A DNA stretch of 36,347 nucleotides from Bacteroidota bacterium (GTDB lineage: Bacteria; Bacteroidota; Bacteroidia; Flavobacteriales_F; PHOS-HE28), in NCBI GenBank assembly GCA_018267065.1, contig JAFDZG010000070.1, positions 1 to 36,347 of the forward strand, given 5' to 3'. The notes under the pieces are model-generated. The model worked only from the letters and a program-made list of their open reading frames with translations, ran no database searches and had not been told where the DNA came from. The translations under genes and the position numbers were made by a program. This document shows positions 15,868-23,829 of the stretch, piece after piece (within the stretch, counting starts at the first letter, position 1; each line of letters starts with the position of its first letter).

Positions 15868-15933
15868 TGGTTCCGCCCACGGGCAATCCGTGCTAAAGGA
15901 CCCGGCGCGGGCGGCAAAATTACCAGTGTTATC

Positions 15934-16281
15934 ATGGCCATCATCATCACGGACGAATGCATCAACTGCGGAGCCTGCGAGCCGGAATGCCCCAACAACG
16001 CCATCTATGAAGGCGGAGCGGAATGGCGGCTGAGCGACGGCACCAGCCTGCACGGCATGCAAACCATGCCCACGGGCAATACCTACGACGCGGACAAGGC
16101 CATGCCCCCGGTGGCCATGGACATCTACTACATCGTACCGGACAAATGCACGGAATGCACCGGTTTCCACGATGAACCGCAATGCGCCGCCGTATGCCCG
16201 GTGGATTGCTGCGTGGACGACCCCGACCACCGCGAAACCAAGGAAGAGCTGCTTGCCAAGAAGGAGTTCATGCACCTGTAG
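15934..16281 (+). CDS. 4Fe-4S dicluster ferredoxin
   Basis: A 115-residue ferredoxin. The first cluster motif is [12 protein letters not shown] (cysteines 9, 12, 15, 19) and the second is [18 protein letters not shown], with the eight-residue insertion seen in YfhL-type ferredoxins. About 45 residues separate the clusters (including [10 protein letters not shown]), longer than in the short clostridial type. It carries single electrons in the cytosol. The divergent LuxC-type reductase is a likely, unproven partner. Promoter box at 15860-15867. Confidence 0.93.
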   Translation: MAIIITDECINCGACEPECPNNAIYEGGAEWRLSDGTSLHGMQTMPTGNTYDADKAMPPVAMDIYYIVPDKCTECTGFHDEPQCAAVCPVDCCVDDPDHRETKEELLAKKEFMHL

Positions 16282-16568
16282 GGAATCCCAAACGGGTGGC
16301 ACAAGCAGTCATCGTTCGGCCAGCCAAGGCCCCACTGAAGGCTGGAAGTCCCGCCACAAGCGGGGAAGCTATCCGCAGGCAACTGACCGACGGAGAACGC
16401 TGGGTGGCGGAAAAGGACGCTTGCCATAGGGCGGTGCGAAGCACCACTGATGCCGGCATGGGGTTATTGGAGGTTCCCTGTAAGCGGGGGCCTTGTCAAC
16501 AAGCCGCACGGGATAGATTCCCAACCGGACGCACCACACAAAACCTGCACCGCCGCAACTTGCGTTCC
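16282..16568. other. Gene-free stretch before the RimB-like gene
   Basis: About 290 bases. Open frames cross it on both strands but give Arg/Gly/Pro-rich products without known domains. I see no terminator or RNA gene. Confidence 0.45.
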
Positions 16569-16985
16569 ATGGCAAAGGCCAAGGTCACCATCGGCCGTTT
16601 GGAGTACATCACGCTGCCCAAACTTGGCGTGGAGCGCGTAGCGGCGAAAATGGACACCGGCGCCTACCGCAGCGCGCTGCATTACCAAAAGCTGGTACTA
16701 CGGATGGAGGAAGGGCGCGAGGAGCTAGTGGTAACCTTCGCCATGGGCCGCAGGCGCACCACGATGGTCTTCAAGAAATTCAGCACAGTAACGGTGAAGA
16801 GCAGCACAGGCCAGCGCACAGAGCGTTTCCTGGTCACTTCACCCGTGCGCCTGAACGGCTTCACGGTGCGCACGCAATTCACCCTCTTTGACCGCAGCGA
16901 CATGAAATACCACGTGCTGCTGGGCCGCAAATTTCTGCGCGGGCGCTTCGTTGTGGACGTGTCGCGCAAGCACATGCTGGGATAG
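16569..16985 (+). CDS. RimB-like retropepsin-fold protein (PF05618 'zinc protease' family)
   Basis: A 138-residue protein with G-R-L-E-Y-I-T-L-P-K-L-G near the start, then M-D-T-G-A-Y-R-S-A-L-H (Asp29-Thr30-Gly31-Ala32), the aspartic active-site motif of the family. Near the C terminus, Y-H-V-L-L-G-R-K-F-L-R-G-R-F-V-V-D-V is also characteristic. The family was first called an ATP-dependent zinc protease and is now regarded as RimB, a retropepsin-type enzyme that trims glutamate tails added by RimK. No rimK gene is adjacent; a RimK-like ligase lies 11 kb downstream. The stop abuts the next start codon. The ATG at 16569 is chosen because the upstream part of the frame is low-complexity. Confidence 0.85.
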   Translation: MAKAKVTIGRLEYITLPKLGVERVAAKMDTGAYRSALHYQKLVLRMEEGREELVVTFAMGRRRTTMVFKKFSTVTVKSSTGQRTERFLVTSPVRLNGFTVRTQFTLFDRSDMKYHVLLGRKFLRGRFVVDVSRKHMLG

Positions 16986-17453
16986 ATGACAACCCCGGGG
17001 TTTGCCGCCCTGAAACTGGCCGTGCATGCCGCTTGCCTGGCCCAAGCAGGAAAACGGATCGCCAGTGCGCGGGCAGGGCTGGAACAAGCGCGTGAAGCTG
17101 GAGCGGAGGAATCCAAAAGCAGTGCCGGGGACAAGCACGAAACCGCACGGGCCATGGCACACCTTGAGCTGGAAAAGCAATTGACGGTGATAAACAACCT
17201 CCTGGAAATGGAGGCTGCGCTGGGCCGGATAGACCCGGCTGTGCGCATGCAATTGGCAGGGCCCGGCGCGTTGGTGGGCACGGACCAAGGCATCTACTAC
17301 ATAGCTGCGGCACTGGGCAGCGTGGAGGCCGGGGACCACAAGGTCCAGGTGGTTTCCATGCACGCCCCCTTGATCGCGGCCTTGAAAGGCCTGAGAGCAG
17401 GCGAAGCCGTGATCTTCCGGGGAACGCGTTTCCAGGTGTTGCAGATCGCTTGA
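16986..17453 (+). CDS. GreA/GreB C-terminal domain-like protein
   Basis: A 155-residue protein with a helical N-terminal half carrying S-S-A-G-D-K-H-E-T-A-R-A-M (residues about 44-56), and a C-terminal FKBP-like beta domain (L-V-G-T-D-Q-G-I-Y-Y-I-A, S-M-H-A-P-L-I-A-A-L-K-G, G-E-A-V-I-F-R-G-T-R-F-Q-V-L-Q-I). The pattern resembles transcript-cleavage factors but the coiled coil is short and the acidic tip is not clear. Related proteins in Flavobacteriia carry the doubtful name 3-oxoacyl-ACP synthase, which the sequence does not support. The ATG follows the RimB-like stop directly, so the two are one transcription unit. Confidence 0.75.
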   Translation: MTTPGFAALKLAVHAACLAQAGKRIASARAGLEQAREAGAEESKSSAGDKHETARAMAHLELEKQLTVINNLLEMEAALGRIDPAVRMQLAGPGALVGTDQGIYYIAAALGSVEAGDHKVQVVSMHAPLIAALKGLRAGEAVIFRGTRFQVLQIA

Positions 17454-17603
17454 TCCCGTTTGGGGCATATCCGCAGTTTGAAAGAGGGTTCCATTGCCCA
17501 TCTGTCCGTTGCGTGTGCAGCACTGTTTGCTGCCCGCCCATACCCGTATCCTGCCAAATACTTCCGGCGCGGCCATAATTTCACCCTGGCAAACCACTGG
17601 AAA

Positions 17604-18110
17604 ATGGCGGGGCAAGCATTGCGTGAACTTGAGTTATTTGGACCGCAGTATGTGGCTTCCATCGCAACGCCCGTGGGTAAGTTGTGGGTGGAGAGCGACG
17701 GGGAACGCATTGTGCGGACCACCTTCAACAACCCGGGCCGCGGGCGGCACGGCAAGGCACCCAAAGTCCTTACGGAAGCGATCATCCAGTTACGCGCCTA
17801 CTTCGCAGGACGGCGCAAGAAGTTTGATCTGCCACTGTACCAAGTGGGCAGTCCATACCGCAGGAAAGTGTGGGAGCAACTGGGCCAAATACACCACGGT
17901 GACACGGCTTCCTACGCACAATTGGCCACAAAGGCCGGCGGCTCGCCCAGGTCCGTGGGAGCTGTGTGCGCGGTCAATCCGTTGTTGATCCTGGTGCCCT
18001 GCCACCGTGCAGTGGGTTCAAACGGCCTTCTTGTGGGCTATGCAGGTGGCTTGTGGCGCAAGAAATGGCTGCTGCAGCACGAATGCGCCTTGGCGAAGGA
18101 GTTGTTCTGA
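17604..18110 (+). CDS. ogt: Methylated-DNA--protein-cysteine methyltransferase
   Basis: A 168-residue alkyltransferase. The active site is V-P-C-H-R (Cys133), within I-L-V-P-C-H-R-A-V-G-S-N-G, preceded by the helix-turn-helix part Y-R-R-K-V-W-E-Q-L and S-Y-A-Q-L-A-T-K-A-G-G-S-P-R-S-V-G-A with its arginine finger (near 116), then G-Y-A-G-G-L-W-R-K-K-W-L-L. It moves an alkyl group from O6-alkylguanine to its own cysteine, in a single turnover, and acts on DNA in the cytosol. The frame runs upstream to 17460, but the ATG at 17604 fits the family N terminus. Confidence 0.93.
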   Translation: MAGQALRELELFGPQYVASIATPVGKLWVESDGERIVRTTFNNPGRGRHGKAPKVLTEAIIQLRAYFAGRRKKFDLPLYQVGSPYRRKVWEQLGQIHHGDTASYAQLATKAGGSPRSVGAVCAVNPLLILVPCHRAVGSNGLLVGYAGGLWRKKWLLQHECALAKELF

Positions 18111-18137
18111 ATGCCGGGAATATAAATGTACGAGGTG

Positions 18138-18167
18138 TTGTTAATACGTATAAGTTGTATAGGTTTG
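18138..18167 (+). promoter_or_regulatory. Promoter and likely operator of the toxin-antitoxin module
   Basis: TTG at 18138-18140, a 19-base spacer and TAGGTTTG at 18160-18167 form a full Bacteroidota promoter. The spacer holds the palindrome ATACGTAT (18144-18151), a good place for repression by the antitoxin. The stretch is AT-rich compared with its neighbours. Confidence 0.75.
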
Positions 18168-18188
18168 TGGTGTAAAACAGGAAATAGG

Positions 18189-18443
18189 ATGGACGCCAAG
18201 ATCACCTTGAGCTTTGATGCCAATGTCATCCGCAAAGCCAAGGCTTTCGCAGATGCCAACAACATCAGCCTGTCGCGCCTCACGGAGTTCCTGCTCAGCA
18301 AGGTGGGCAATGCCACATACCGCAGCTTGGATGAGCTTCCCGTGTCGGATTGGGTCAGTGCGGTAAGCGAGGGCGAAGTGCAGTACGTGCGCAAGAACAG
18401 CCGCAAGGGCGTTCGGAAGGACTACTTGGAAAGCCGCCGGTGA
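18189..18443 (+). CDS. Antitoxin (DUF6364/RHH-like) of a PIN toxin-antitoxin module
   Basis: An 84-residue protein. M-D-A-K-I-T-L-S-F-D is a short strand of the ribbon-helix-helix type, followed by helices I-R-K-A-K-A-F-A-D-A-N-N-I-S-L-S-R-L-T-E-F-L-L. The C-terminal part is basic (R-K-N-S-R-K-G-V-R-K-D-Y-L-E-S-R-R) and probably binds the toxin. The shape matches DUF6364 antitoxins paired with PIN toxins in Bacteroidota. The stop TGA (18441-18443) overlaps the toxin ATG. The strong promoter upstream with a palindrome suggests that it represses its own operon. Confidence 0.85.
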   Translation: MDAKITLSFDANVIRKAKAFADANNISLSRLTEFLLSKVGNATYRSLDELPVSDWVSAVSEGEVQYVRKNSRKGVRKDYLESRR

Positions 18444-18889
18444 TGCAGCGCATTTTCCTGGATGCCAACATCCTGGTGAGCGTGCTGTGCAATGAGTATC
18501 CGCGGTACAGCTGGTGCGCCCGCGTGCTAAGCCTGTGCGACGACCGCCGGTTCGAGGTGTACACGTCGCCGTTGTGCATGGCCATCGGGGCACATTTCTC
18601 CAAGAAAAAGAACGGACTGCGCCCCTCCTTGAAGAAAATGGCGCTTTTGTCGGAAAAGTTGAGGATGACCGATGTGGGGCCGGAGGCCGTAAGACGGACC
18701 GTGGCCAATAAAAAGGTACTGGACTTTGAGGACGGCCTTGAGTACTACTCGGCCGAACTTGCAGGGTGTACCTGCATTGTAACCTACGACAGGAACGACT
18801 TCCACTTCGGCGACCTCGAAGTGCTGAACGCGGAAGATTGCTTGGCAAAGTACGTATTGCCTTTGCACCGCAAGGGAAGCAGGAAGTAG
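18443..18889 (+). CDS. PIN-domain ribonuclease toxin
   Basis: A 148-residue PIN protein beginning M-Q-R-I-F-L-D-A-N-I-L-V-S. Metal-binding acids are visible as Asp7, Asp97 in D-F-E-D-G-L-E-Y, and Asp116/Asp119 in T-Y-D-R-N-D-F. The glutamate usually found after the second strand (near 43) is replaced: the segment reads T-S-P-L-C-M-A-I-G, a state common in this branch. Such proteins cut RNA, often tRNA or mRNA, when free of antitoxin. Translation is coupled to the antitoxin by an ATGA overlap. Confidence 0.88.
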   Translation: MQRIFLDANILVSVLCNEYPRYSWCARVLSLCDDRRFEVYTSPLCMAIGAHFSKKKNGLRPSLKKMALLSEKLRMTDVGPEAVRRTVANKKVLDFEDGLEYYSAELAGCTCIVTYDRNDFHFGDLEVLNAEDCLAKYVLPLHRKGSRK

Positions 18890-18902
18890 TGCCGGACCTC
18901 CC

Positions 18903-19328
18903 CTATTCCAATTCCCACGGCTTGCCCGTCCGGAACACCGTGCCCTTGAACAAGGCCACCACCGTGCCGTCCTGGTTGGCAACTGAAACTTGGTACACGC
19001 CGATGCGCGAACCCAAGCTCATTTCCGCAGCCTTGGCGATCAGTACATCGCCGCTGCGCACGGGCTTTACGTGCGAAACTGAAGTTTCGATGGAAACAGC
19101 GTGGATCCCATGTGAATTGGACGCGAAGGCCAAGGCGCTGTCAGCCACGCAATACGCGATGCCGCCATGGGTGATGCGGAAGCCGTTGTTCATCTCCGGG
19201 CGCACCGTCATCCGCAGTTCACACGCACCGGGCAACACCTGCACCACATCAATGCCCAGCCATTGGCTGAACGCATCCTGCTCCATCATGCGGGCCACCA
19301 CCCGCCGGGCTGTTTCGCTTGCTTCCAT
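18903..19328 (-). CDS. paaI: PaaI-type hotdog acyl-CoA thioesterase
   Basis: A 141-residue hotdog protein. The core is N-N-G-F-R-I-T-H-G-G-I-A-Y-C-V-A-D-S-A-L-A-F-A with the H-G-G motif and the acidic Asp that follow in PaaI enzymes, then V-S-I-E-T-S-V-S-H-V-K-P-V and a final G-T-V-F-R-T-G. PaaI cleaves hydroxyphenylacetyl-CoA and related esters, acting as a rescue enzyme for the phenylacetate pathway. It is divergent from a PaaJ/PcaF-type thiolase, which supports the role. No other paa genes are in the window. The start at 19328 is set by the family; an upstream extension of 26 residues lacks support. A TACTTTCG element at 19334-19341 on the minus strand resembles the -7 promoter box. Confidence 0.86.
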   Translation of the reverse strand: MEASETARRVVARMMEQDAFSQWLGIDVVQVLPGACELRMTVRPEMNNGFRITHGGIAYCVADSALAFASNSHGIHAVSIETSVSHVKPVRSGDVLIAKAAEMSLGSRIGVYQVSVANQDGTVVALFKGTVFRTGKPWELE

Positions 19329-19380
19329 CCGCACGAAAGTAACGGTGGCGGGGTGGCCGGGCCGGTTGCGGCGCAACAAC

Positions 19381-19388
19381 GACATTTG
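19381..19388 (+). promoter_or_regulatory. -7-like box of the thiolase gene
   Basis: GACATTTG differs from TAnnTTTG only at its first base and ends five bases before the ATG, so the transcript would have almost no leader. Confidence 0.4.
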
Positions 19389-19393
19389 CCCCC

Positions 19394-20599
19394 ATGAACC
19401 AGGCATATCTTGTAGATGGCATCCGCAGCCCGATCGGCTCCTTTTGCGGAGCGCTGTCCAACCTGCGCGCGGACGACTTGGCCGCGCATGTGATCAAAGC
19501 CCTGGTGGCCCGGCACCCGGACATGGATGCTGCCGCCATTGACGACGTGATCCTGGGTTGTGCCAACCAGGCCGGAGAGGACAACCGGAACGTGGCGCGC
19601 ATGGCATTGTTGCTGGCAGGTTTGCCTGCATCGGTGCCCGGCGAAACGGTGAACCGCCTCTGTGCATCCGGCATGAGCGCCACCGTGCAGGCAGCCCGGG
19701 CCATTGCAGCGGGCCATGGCGACCTGTTCATTGCGGGTGGCTTGGAACACATGACGCGCGGCCCTTGGGTGATGAGCAAGACCAGCACGCCATACGGCCG
19801 TGACGCCAAGCTGTACGACAGCAGCTTCGGATGGCGCTTTGTGAACCCGGTGATGGAGGAACGGTACGGCATTGACGCAATGGGCGAAACCGCCGAGAAC
19901 CTGCTCGAAACCCGATCCATTACACGGGAAGACCAGGACCGCTTTGCGCTATGGAGCCAGCAAAAAGCCGCAACCGCACAGGCAACCGGCCGCTTGGCCC
20001 GGGAAATTGCCCCCGTCGAGATCCCCCGGCGCAAAGGCAACCCGGTGATCGTGGACCGCGACGAATTTGTGAAACCAGGCACCACGCTGGATGTGTTGGC
20101 GGGCCTGAAACCCGTCTTCCGCAAGGGCGGCAGCGTTACTGCCGGCAATTCCAGCGGATTGAACGATGGTGCTGCCGCCCTGTTGGTGGCCAGCGAGGGA
20201 GGCATGAAGACCCATGGATTGAAACCGTTGGCCCGGATCGTGAGCAGCGGGGTGGCTGGCGTGGAGCCGCGCATCATGGGCATCGGGCCCGTGCAAGCCA
20301 CCACCTTGGCCCTGAAGCGCGCCGGGATGAAACTGGAGCAAATGGACATCATTGAGCTGAACGAAGCTTTTGCGGCACAGGCCCTTGCCTGCACACGCGC
20401 TTGGGGCATTGCCGACAATGACCCCAGGCTAAACCCGAACGGAGGGGCCATTGCGTTGGGCCATCCTTTGGGCATGAGCGGGGCCCGCCTGCTGCACACA
20501 GCGGCGCTCCAGCTTCAGCAAACCGGGCAACGGTACGCTTTGTGCACCATGTGCATCGGCGTGGGACAAGGCTATGCCACCGTTATTGAACGGGCATAA
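19394..20599 (+). CDS. pcaF: Thiolase, 3-oxoadipyl-CoA thiolase type
   Basis: A 401-residue thiolase. The nucleophile is Cys90 in V-N-R-L-C-A-S-G, with His357 in G-H-P-L-G and Cys387 in C-I-G-V-G-Q-G completing the active site; N-E-A-F-A-A-Q is also present. The N-R-L-C-(A/G)-S-G-M-x-A pattern and T-R-G-P-W-V-M segment match the PcaF/PaaJ branch, which cleaves 3-oxoadipyl-CoA to succinyl-CoA and acetyl-CoA. An acetoacetyl-CoA thiolase cannot be excluded. It is divergent from the PaaI gene. Confidence 0.85.
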   Translation: MNQAYLVDGIRSPIGSFCGALSNLRADDLAAHVIKALVARHPDMDAAAIDDVILGCANQAGEDNRNVARMALLLAGLPASVPGETVNRLCASGMSATVQAARAIAAGHGDLFIAGGLEHMTRGPWVMSKTSTPYGRDAKLYDSSFGWRFVNPVMEERYGIDAMGETAENLLETRSITREDQDRFALWSQQKAATAQATGRLAREIAPVEIPRRKGNPVIVDRDEFVKPGTTLDVLAGLKPVFRKGGSVTAGNSSGLNDGAAALLVASEGGMKTHGLKPLARIVSSGVAGVEPRIMGIGPVQATTLALKRAGMKLEQMDIIELNEAFAAQALACTRAWGIADNDPRLNPNGGAIALGHPLGMSGARLLHTAALQLQQTGQRYALCTMCIGVGQGYATVIERA

Positions 20600-20646
20600 A
20601 ACCCCGCGGCGTTACTTTCACATTCCCAAATTCGCTCCGATCCAGC

Positions 20647-22245
20647 ATGACCCAACTGATCAAACCGTCGATCACAGCAGTTCTTTCCGCAGTATGCTTG
20701 GCCCTGCACGCGCAGGACAACAGTATCAAGGTGAAGGTAAAGGCCGATCTGGCCGCTCCTCCCGACCGCGAGATCGGCGTGGCAAAAACGGCATACGGCG
20801 ATGAAGGCAGTTTCGTGGCGCTGAAAACACTCGGAGGCACTACAGTCCTGGGTGGATTGACCGATGCACAGCTTGGCTGGAATCTGTATGTGATCGGCTC
20901 TGAAAAAATGAACGAGATCAAGCACGACAAACCGAAGTTCGTGTGGGGCCTCGGCCCGGTTTCACTGGAAACCATCGAAACCTTCAACAAGCAGTTCCAT
21001 GTGATCCTCAGCAAGCCGGACCCGGAAAACGGACGGCTGCTCCTGCTGGACCAAGTCCTCAGCCCGCGCAGCCTTACCGGGCGGGCAGCCGCACTGCTCA
21101 CCAGCGTTCCGTACGATCGCTTTGGCAAAAGCGCGGACTACTTCAATCCCGGCATGACGGTGGGATTCACCACCACCTTGTCCAACGACGGCAAGCACAT
21201 GTGGATCGGCCTTAGCCCGGCCACCACCACGCGCAGTGCCGGCTGTCCCATTCTGGGCGTGCTGGTGGACGGGAGCATGAAGCCGGTATGGACCAACGTG
21301 TTGGCGGTTCCGCCCGGCAACGTGCGCACGGACATCATCAGCACCACGGTGGACAAGGCCGGCGCTGTTTGGTACCTGATCAAGAACGTGACCAACGCAG
21401 CACCAAAAACCAAGGAGGAACGCGGTTACAGTTACAGCCTTTACAGATTGGACAGCCTTGGGCAGCAGGCTTGGCAACTGGACCTGGGCAAAAAGGATTA
21501 CGTTCAGGAAGCGGCGTTCACATTCATGCCCAACGGCCAAATTGTGTGCGCGGGGATCTACTCCAACAACGAGGCCAACAGGAACGAATCGATCGGTATT
21601 TTCCAGACCACGCTGGACACGGCCACGGGCAAGTGGGCCGTTGCGGAGCGCACACCGTATGACATGCAGGTGGTGAAGAAGGTGCAGCGGCTGCAAACCA
21701 ACATGCACTTGGAGCAGATCTGGCCCAAAAAGGATGGCGGCCTGTATGTGGTAACCAACCGTTCCGGCATGGAAACACACCAAGTGAGCGACCTCAGCGG
21801 CAAGAAGATCGACAAGACCGAATGGGTGAACGGGGCGTTCCACGTCATGGAGCTGGGCCCCACCGGTGAAAAGAAGTGGTACACGCAGGTGCCCCGCGAA
21901 ATGAGCTTCACCAATGACGGGCCGGGGAAAGCCTTTTCCATTGCCTATACCGATGTGCTTTACGTCTTCTTCAACGATGCGGCGGCAAACACGGAACTGC
22001 GCAAGAAGAAGCTCCCCATTGACCCCGTGGACAAACCCAAGGATGCGTTGATGCTCGAATTCAAGAGCGACGGCGGATACAAGGAGAAGGTGGTGCTCCA
22101 GGAAGGGACCAAACAGGGATATTTTGACGCTGACCATCTTTGGCCCATGGGCAATGGGCTTTACGGCACGGTGGGTGCCCCCGACTTCCGCAAGGACCGC
22201 ACCTTCCCGATACTGGTGGAAATGGGCAGCACCGCACGTCGATAA
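20647..22245 (+). CDS. Secreted protein of unknown function
   Basis: A 532-residue protein with a signal peptide (about 1-22, ending L-A-L-H-A-Q). The rest is soluble and rich in short strands of the kind G-x-x-W-Y-L-I-K-N, P-N-G-Q-I-V-C-A-G-I-Y-S-N-N, and K-D-G-G-L-Y-V-V-T-N-R-S-G-M-E, which suggests a beta-propeller of six or seven blades. I do not recognise the family and see no catalytic or metal-binding motif. It probably is periplasmic or on the cell surface. TACTTTCA at 20613-20620 is a weak -7-like box upstream. Secretion is supported by the signal peptide only; no C-terminal type IX sorting domain is evident. Confidence 0.72.
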   Translation: MTQLIKPSITAVLSAVCLALHAQDNSIKVKVKADLAAPPDREIGVAKTAYGDEGSFVALKTLGGTTVLGGLTDAQLGWNLYVIGSEKMNEIKHDKPKFVWGLGPVSLETIETFNKQFHVILSKPDPENGRLLLLDQVLSPRSLTGRAAALLTSVPYDRFGKSADYFNPGMTVGFTTTLSNDGKHMWIGLSPATTTRSAGCPILGVLVDGSMKPVWTNVLAVPPGNVRTDIISTTVDKAGAVWYLIKNVTNAAPKTKEERGYSYSLYRLDSLGQQAWQLDLGKKDYVQEAAFTFMPNGQIVCAGIYSNNEANRNESIGIFQTTLDTATGKWAVAERTPYDMQVVKKVQRLQTNMHLEQIWPKKDGGLYVVTNRSGMETHQVSDLSGKKIDKTEWVNGAFHVMELGPTGEKKWYTQVPREMSFTNDGPGKAFSIAYTDVLYVFFNDAAANTELRKKKLPIDPVDKPKDALMLEFKSDGGYKEKVVLQEGTKQGYFDADHLWPMGNGLYGTVGAPDFRKDRTFPILVEMGSTARR

Positions 22246-22271
22246 TCACGATCTCCACAGCGACCTACGCC

Positions 22272-22877
22272 ATGCAAATCCAGGAACAGATCAATCTCTA
22301 CATCGCCGGCCACCCGGAGTGGCAACGAAAGCTCATGGTACGCATCCGGCAGCTTGTCCATGCGGCAGCCGAGGACGTACAAGAGGCGTGGCGGGGGCAA
22401 GTTCCCCACTTCGACCTCGCAACCACGGCCATGGTCAGCATTTCGGCATCCAAAACGTCCGTGAGCATCCATTTCCCCCACGGGGCCCACTTCAAGCCCG
22501 CCAAGCTTGCCTTTGAACCCGCCTCGGAAGACAAGCAGGGCCGGACCATTAAGTTCCACGAAGGAGATGCGATCCCGGAGGCTGCTTTTAGCGCGCTCCT
22601 GCACAAGGCCGCGGCCTACAGCATGAAACTCCATGATGAAGGGGGGGATGAGAGCGGGCACCAGGAACATTCGGAACTGGAAACCATCCTGCGGAAAGAC
22701 CCGAGCGCGTGGGTGAACTGGAACGCGTTCGGCAAGGCCGACCGCCGTGAATATTCGGAATGGGTGGCGGACGGCAGAAAGGAAGAAACGCGCAAGCGAA
22801 GGATCGCGCAGGCACTGGAGCAGATCCGCGAGGGCCTTACGCGGGATGAAGCCGCACACCGGGTGAAGGGCGCTTGA
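22272..22877 (+). CDS. DUF1801 and YdeI/OmdA two-domain protein
   Basis: A 201-residue soluble protein. Residues about 5-115 follow the DUF1801 pattern (I-N-L-Y-I-A-G-H-P-E-W-Q, V-Q-E-A-W-R-G-Q-V-P-H-F), a small fold related to the frataxin-like iron chaperone YdhG. Residues about 145-200 carry the YdeI/OmdA C-terminal pattern (A-D-R-R-E-Y-S-E-W-V, E-E-T-R-K-R-R-I-A-Q-A-L-E-Q-I-R-E-G). Members are linked loosely to iron handling and to resistance to antimicrobial peptides. The start at 22272 fits the family; the frame is open to 22140 because it runs over the end of the upstream gene. Confidence 0.82.
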   Translation: MQIQEQINLYIAGHPEWQRKLMVRIRQLVHAAAEDVQEAWRGQVPHFDLATTAMVSISASKTSVSIHFPHGAHFKPAKLAFEPASEDKQGRTIKFHEGDAIPEAAFSALLHKAAAYSMKLHDEGGDESGHQEHSELETILRKDPSAWVNWNAFGKADRREYSEWVADGRKEETRKRRIAQALEQIREGLTRDEAAHRVKGA

Positions 22878-22902
22878 TCCGTTTTGCGGCCCGGCATGCA
22901 TC

Positions 22903-23823
22903 ATGGACATCCGCACGGAGCACCTTACCAAGCGCTTCGGCCCGCAAGTTGCCGTTGACGACCTGAGCTTTACGGTCCGCCAAGGCGAGGTGGTGGGCTT
23001 CCTGGGGCCCAACGGCGCGGGCAAAACCACCACCATGCGCATGATCTGCGGCCTCACCGCACCCGATCACGGCCAAGTGCGGATCGGGGATGAGCTGATG
23101 GGTCCGCGTGCCGTGCGCCTGCGGCGCAACATCGGCTATCTGCCCGAGGCCGATCCCTTGTATGACGACATGCCTGTGCTGGACTTCCTGCGTTTCGGTG
23201 CACGGTTGCAGGGGGTGCCGGCCGGCTTGATCCCCAAGCGCATTGCATGGCTGGTGGATGCCTGCGGGTTGGAGGGCGAAAAGCACAAGCGTACCGGGGA
23301 ACTGAGCCGCGGATACCGGCAACGCACGGGCCTTGCATTTGCCTTGGTGCACGACCCCGCCGTGTTGGTCCTGGACGAACCCACCACGGGGCTGGACCCG
23401 AACCAGATTGTGGAGATCCGCGCCTTGATCAAGGAATTGGGCAAGGCGAAGGCCGTGGTGTTCAGCACGCACATATTGCCGGAAGCGGAAGCGGTGTGCA
23501 ACAGGATGCTCATCATCAGCAAAGGCCGGCTGGTGGCGGAAGGCACACCCGGGCAATTACGCGGGAAAGGCTTGGGCGCGGCCATGTTCCTGGTGCGTAT
23601 CCCCGGGGCCCCGGCAAGCGAAATACTGCCGGTGCTGCGGCAAGCCGCCAACGTGGCCGCCGCAAATGAGGGCGCCGTGCCCGGCACCTACGAGGTGCGC
23701 ATGAACACGCCCGCGGCAGAGGTGATCTCCATGGTGTGCGCCGCGCACGGATGGGCAATAGGTGAATTGCGCCAGGCCGAAAACCGCCTGGAGGACATCT
23801 TCCGGGACGCCACGCTGAACTAA
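22903..23823 (+). CDS. gldA: Gliding-motility ABC transporter ATPase GldA
   Basis: A 306-residue ABC ATPase. Walker A is G-P-N-G-A-G-K-T-T (Lys41), the signature L-S-R-G-Y-R-Q is at 134-140, and Walker B V-L-V-L-D-E-P has Glu159. F-S-T-H-I-L-P-E-A-E gives the switch histidine. The C-terminal 80 residues (after about 220) are the regulatory extension typical of GldA. With GldF and GldG it makes a transporter; in Flavobacterium johnsoniae these genes were first found by loss of gliding, though the substrate is not known. It starts the four-gene operon, with six bases to gldF. Confidence 0.9.
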   Translation: MDIRTEHLTKRFGPQVAVDDLSFTVRQGEVVGFLGPNGAGKTTTMRMICGLTAPDHGQVRIGDELMGPRAVRLRRNIGYLPEADPLYDDMPVLDFLRFGARLQGVPAGLIPKRIAWLVDACGLEGEKHKRTGELSRGYRQRTGLAFALVHDPAVLVLDEPTTGLDPNQIVEIRALIKELGKAKAVVFSTHILPEAEAVCNRMLIISKGRLVAEGTPGQLRGKGLGAAMFLVRIPGAPASEILPVLRQAANVAAANEGAVPGTYEVRMNTPAAEVISMVCAAHGWAIGELRQAENRLEDIFRDATLN

Positions 23824-23829
23824 GCCCGG

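Noticed and set aside
16182..16568. A longer N terminus for the RimB-like protein
   Set aside because: The added 129 residues are Arg/Gly/Pro-rich and overlap the ferredoxin gene; the family begins at the ATG at 16569.
16986..17453. 3-oxoacyl-ACP synthase, a name that clings to this family
   Set aside because: No ketosynthase active site and only 155 residues; the fold pattern is GreA/GreB-like.
20962..22137. A 391-codon open frame on the minus strand
   Set aside because: Antisense to the secreted propeller-like protein, which has a signal peptide and coherent strand repeats.
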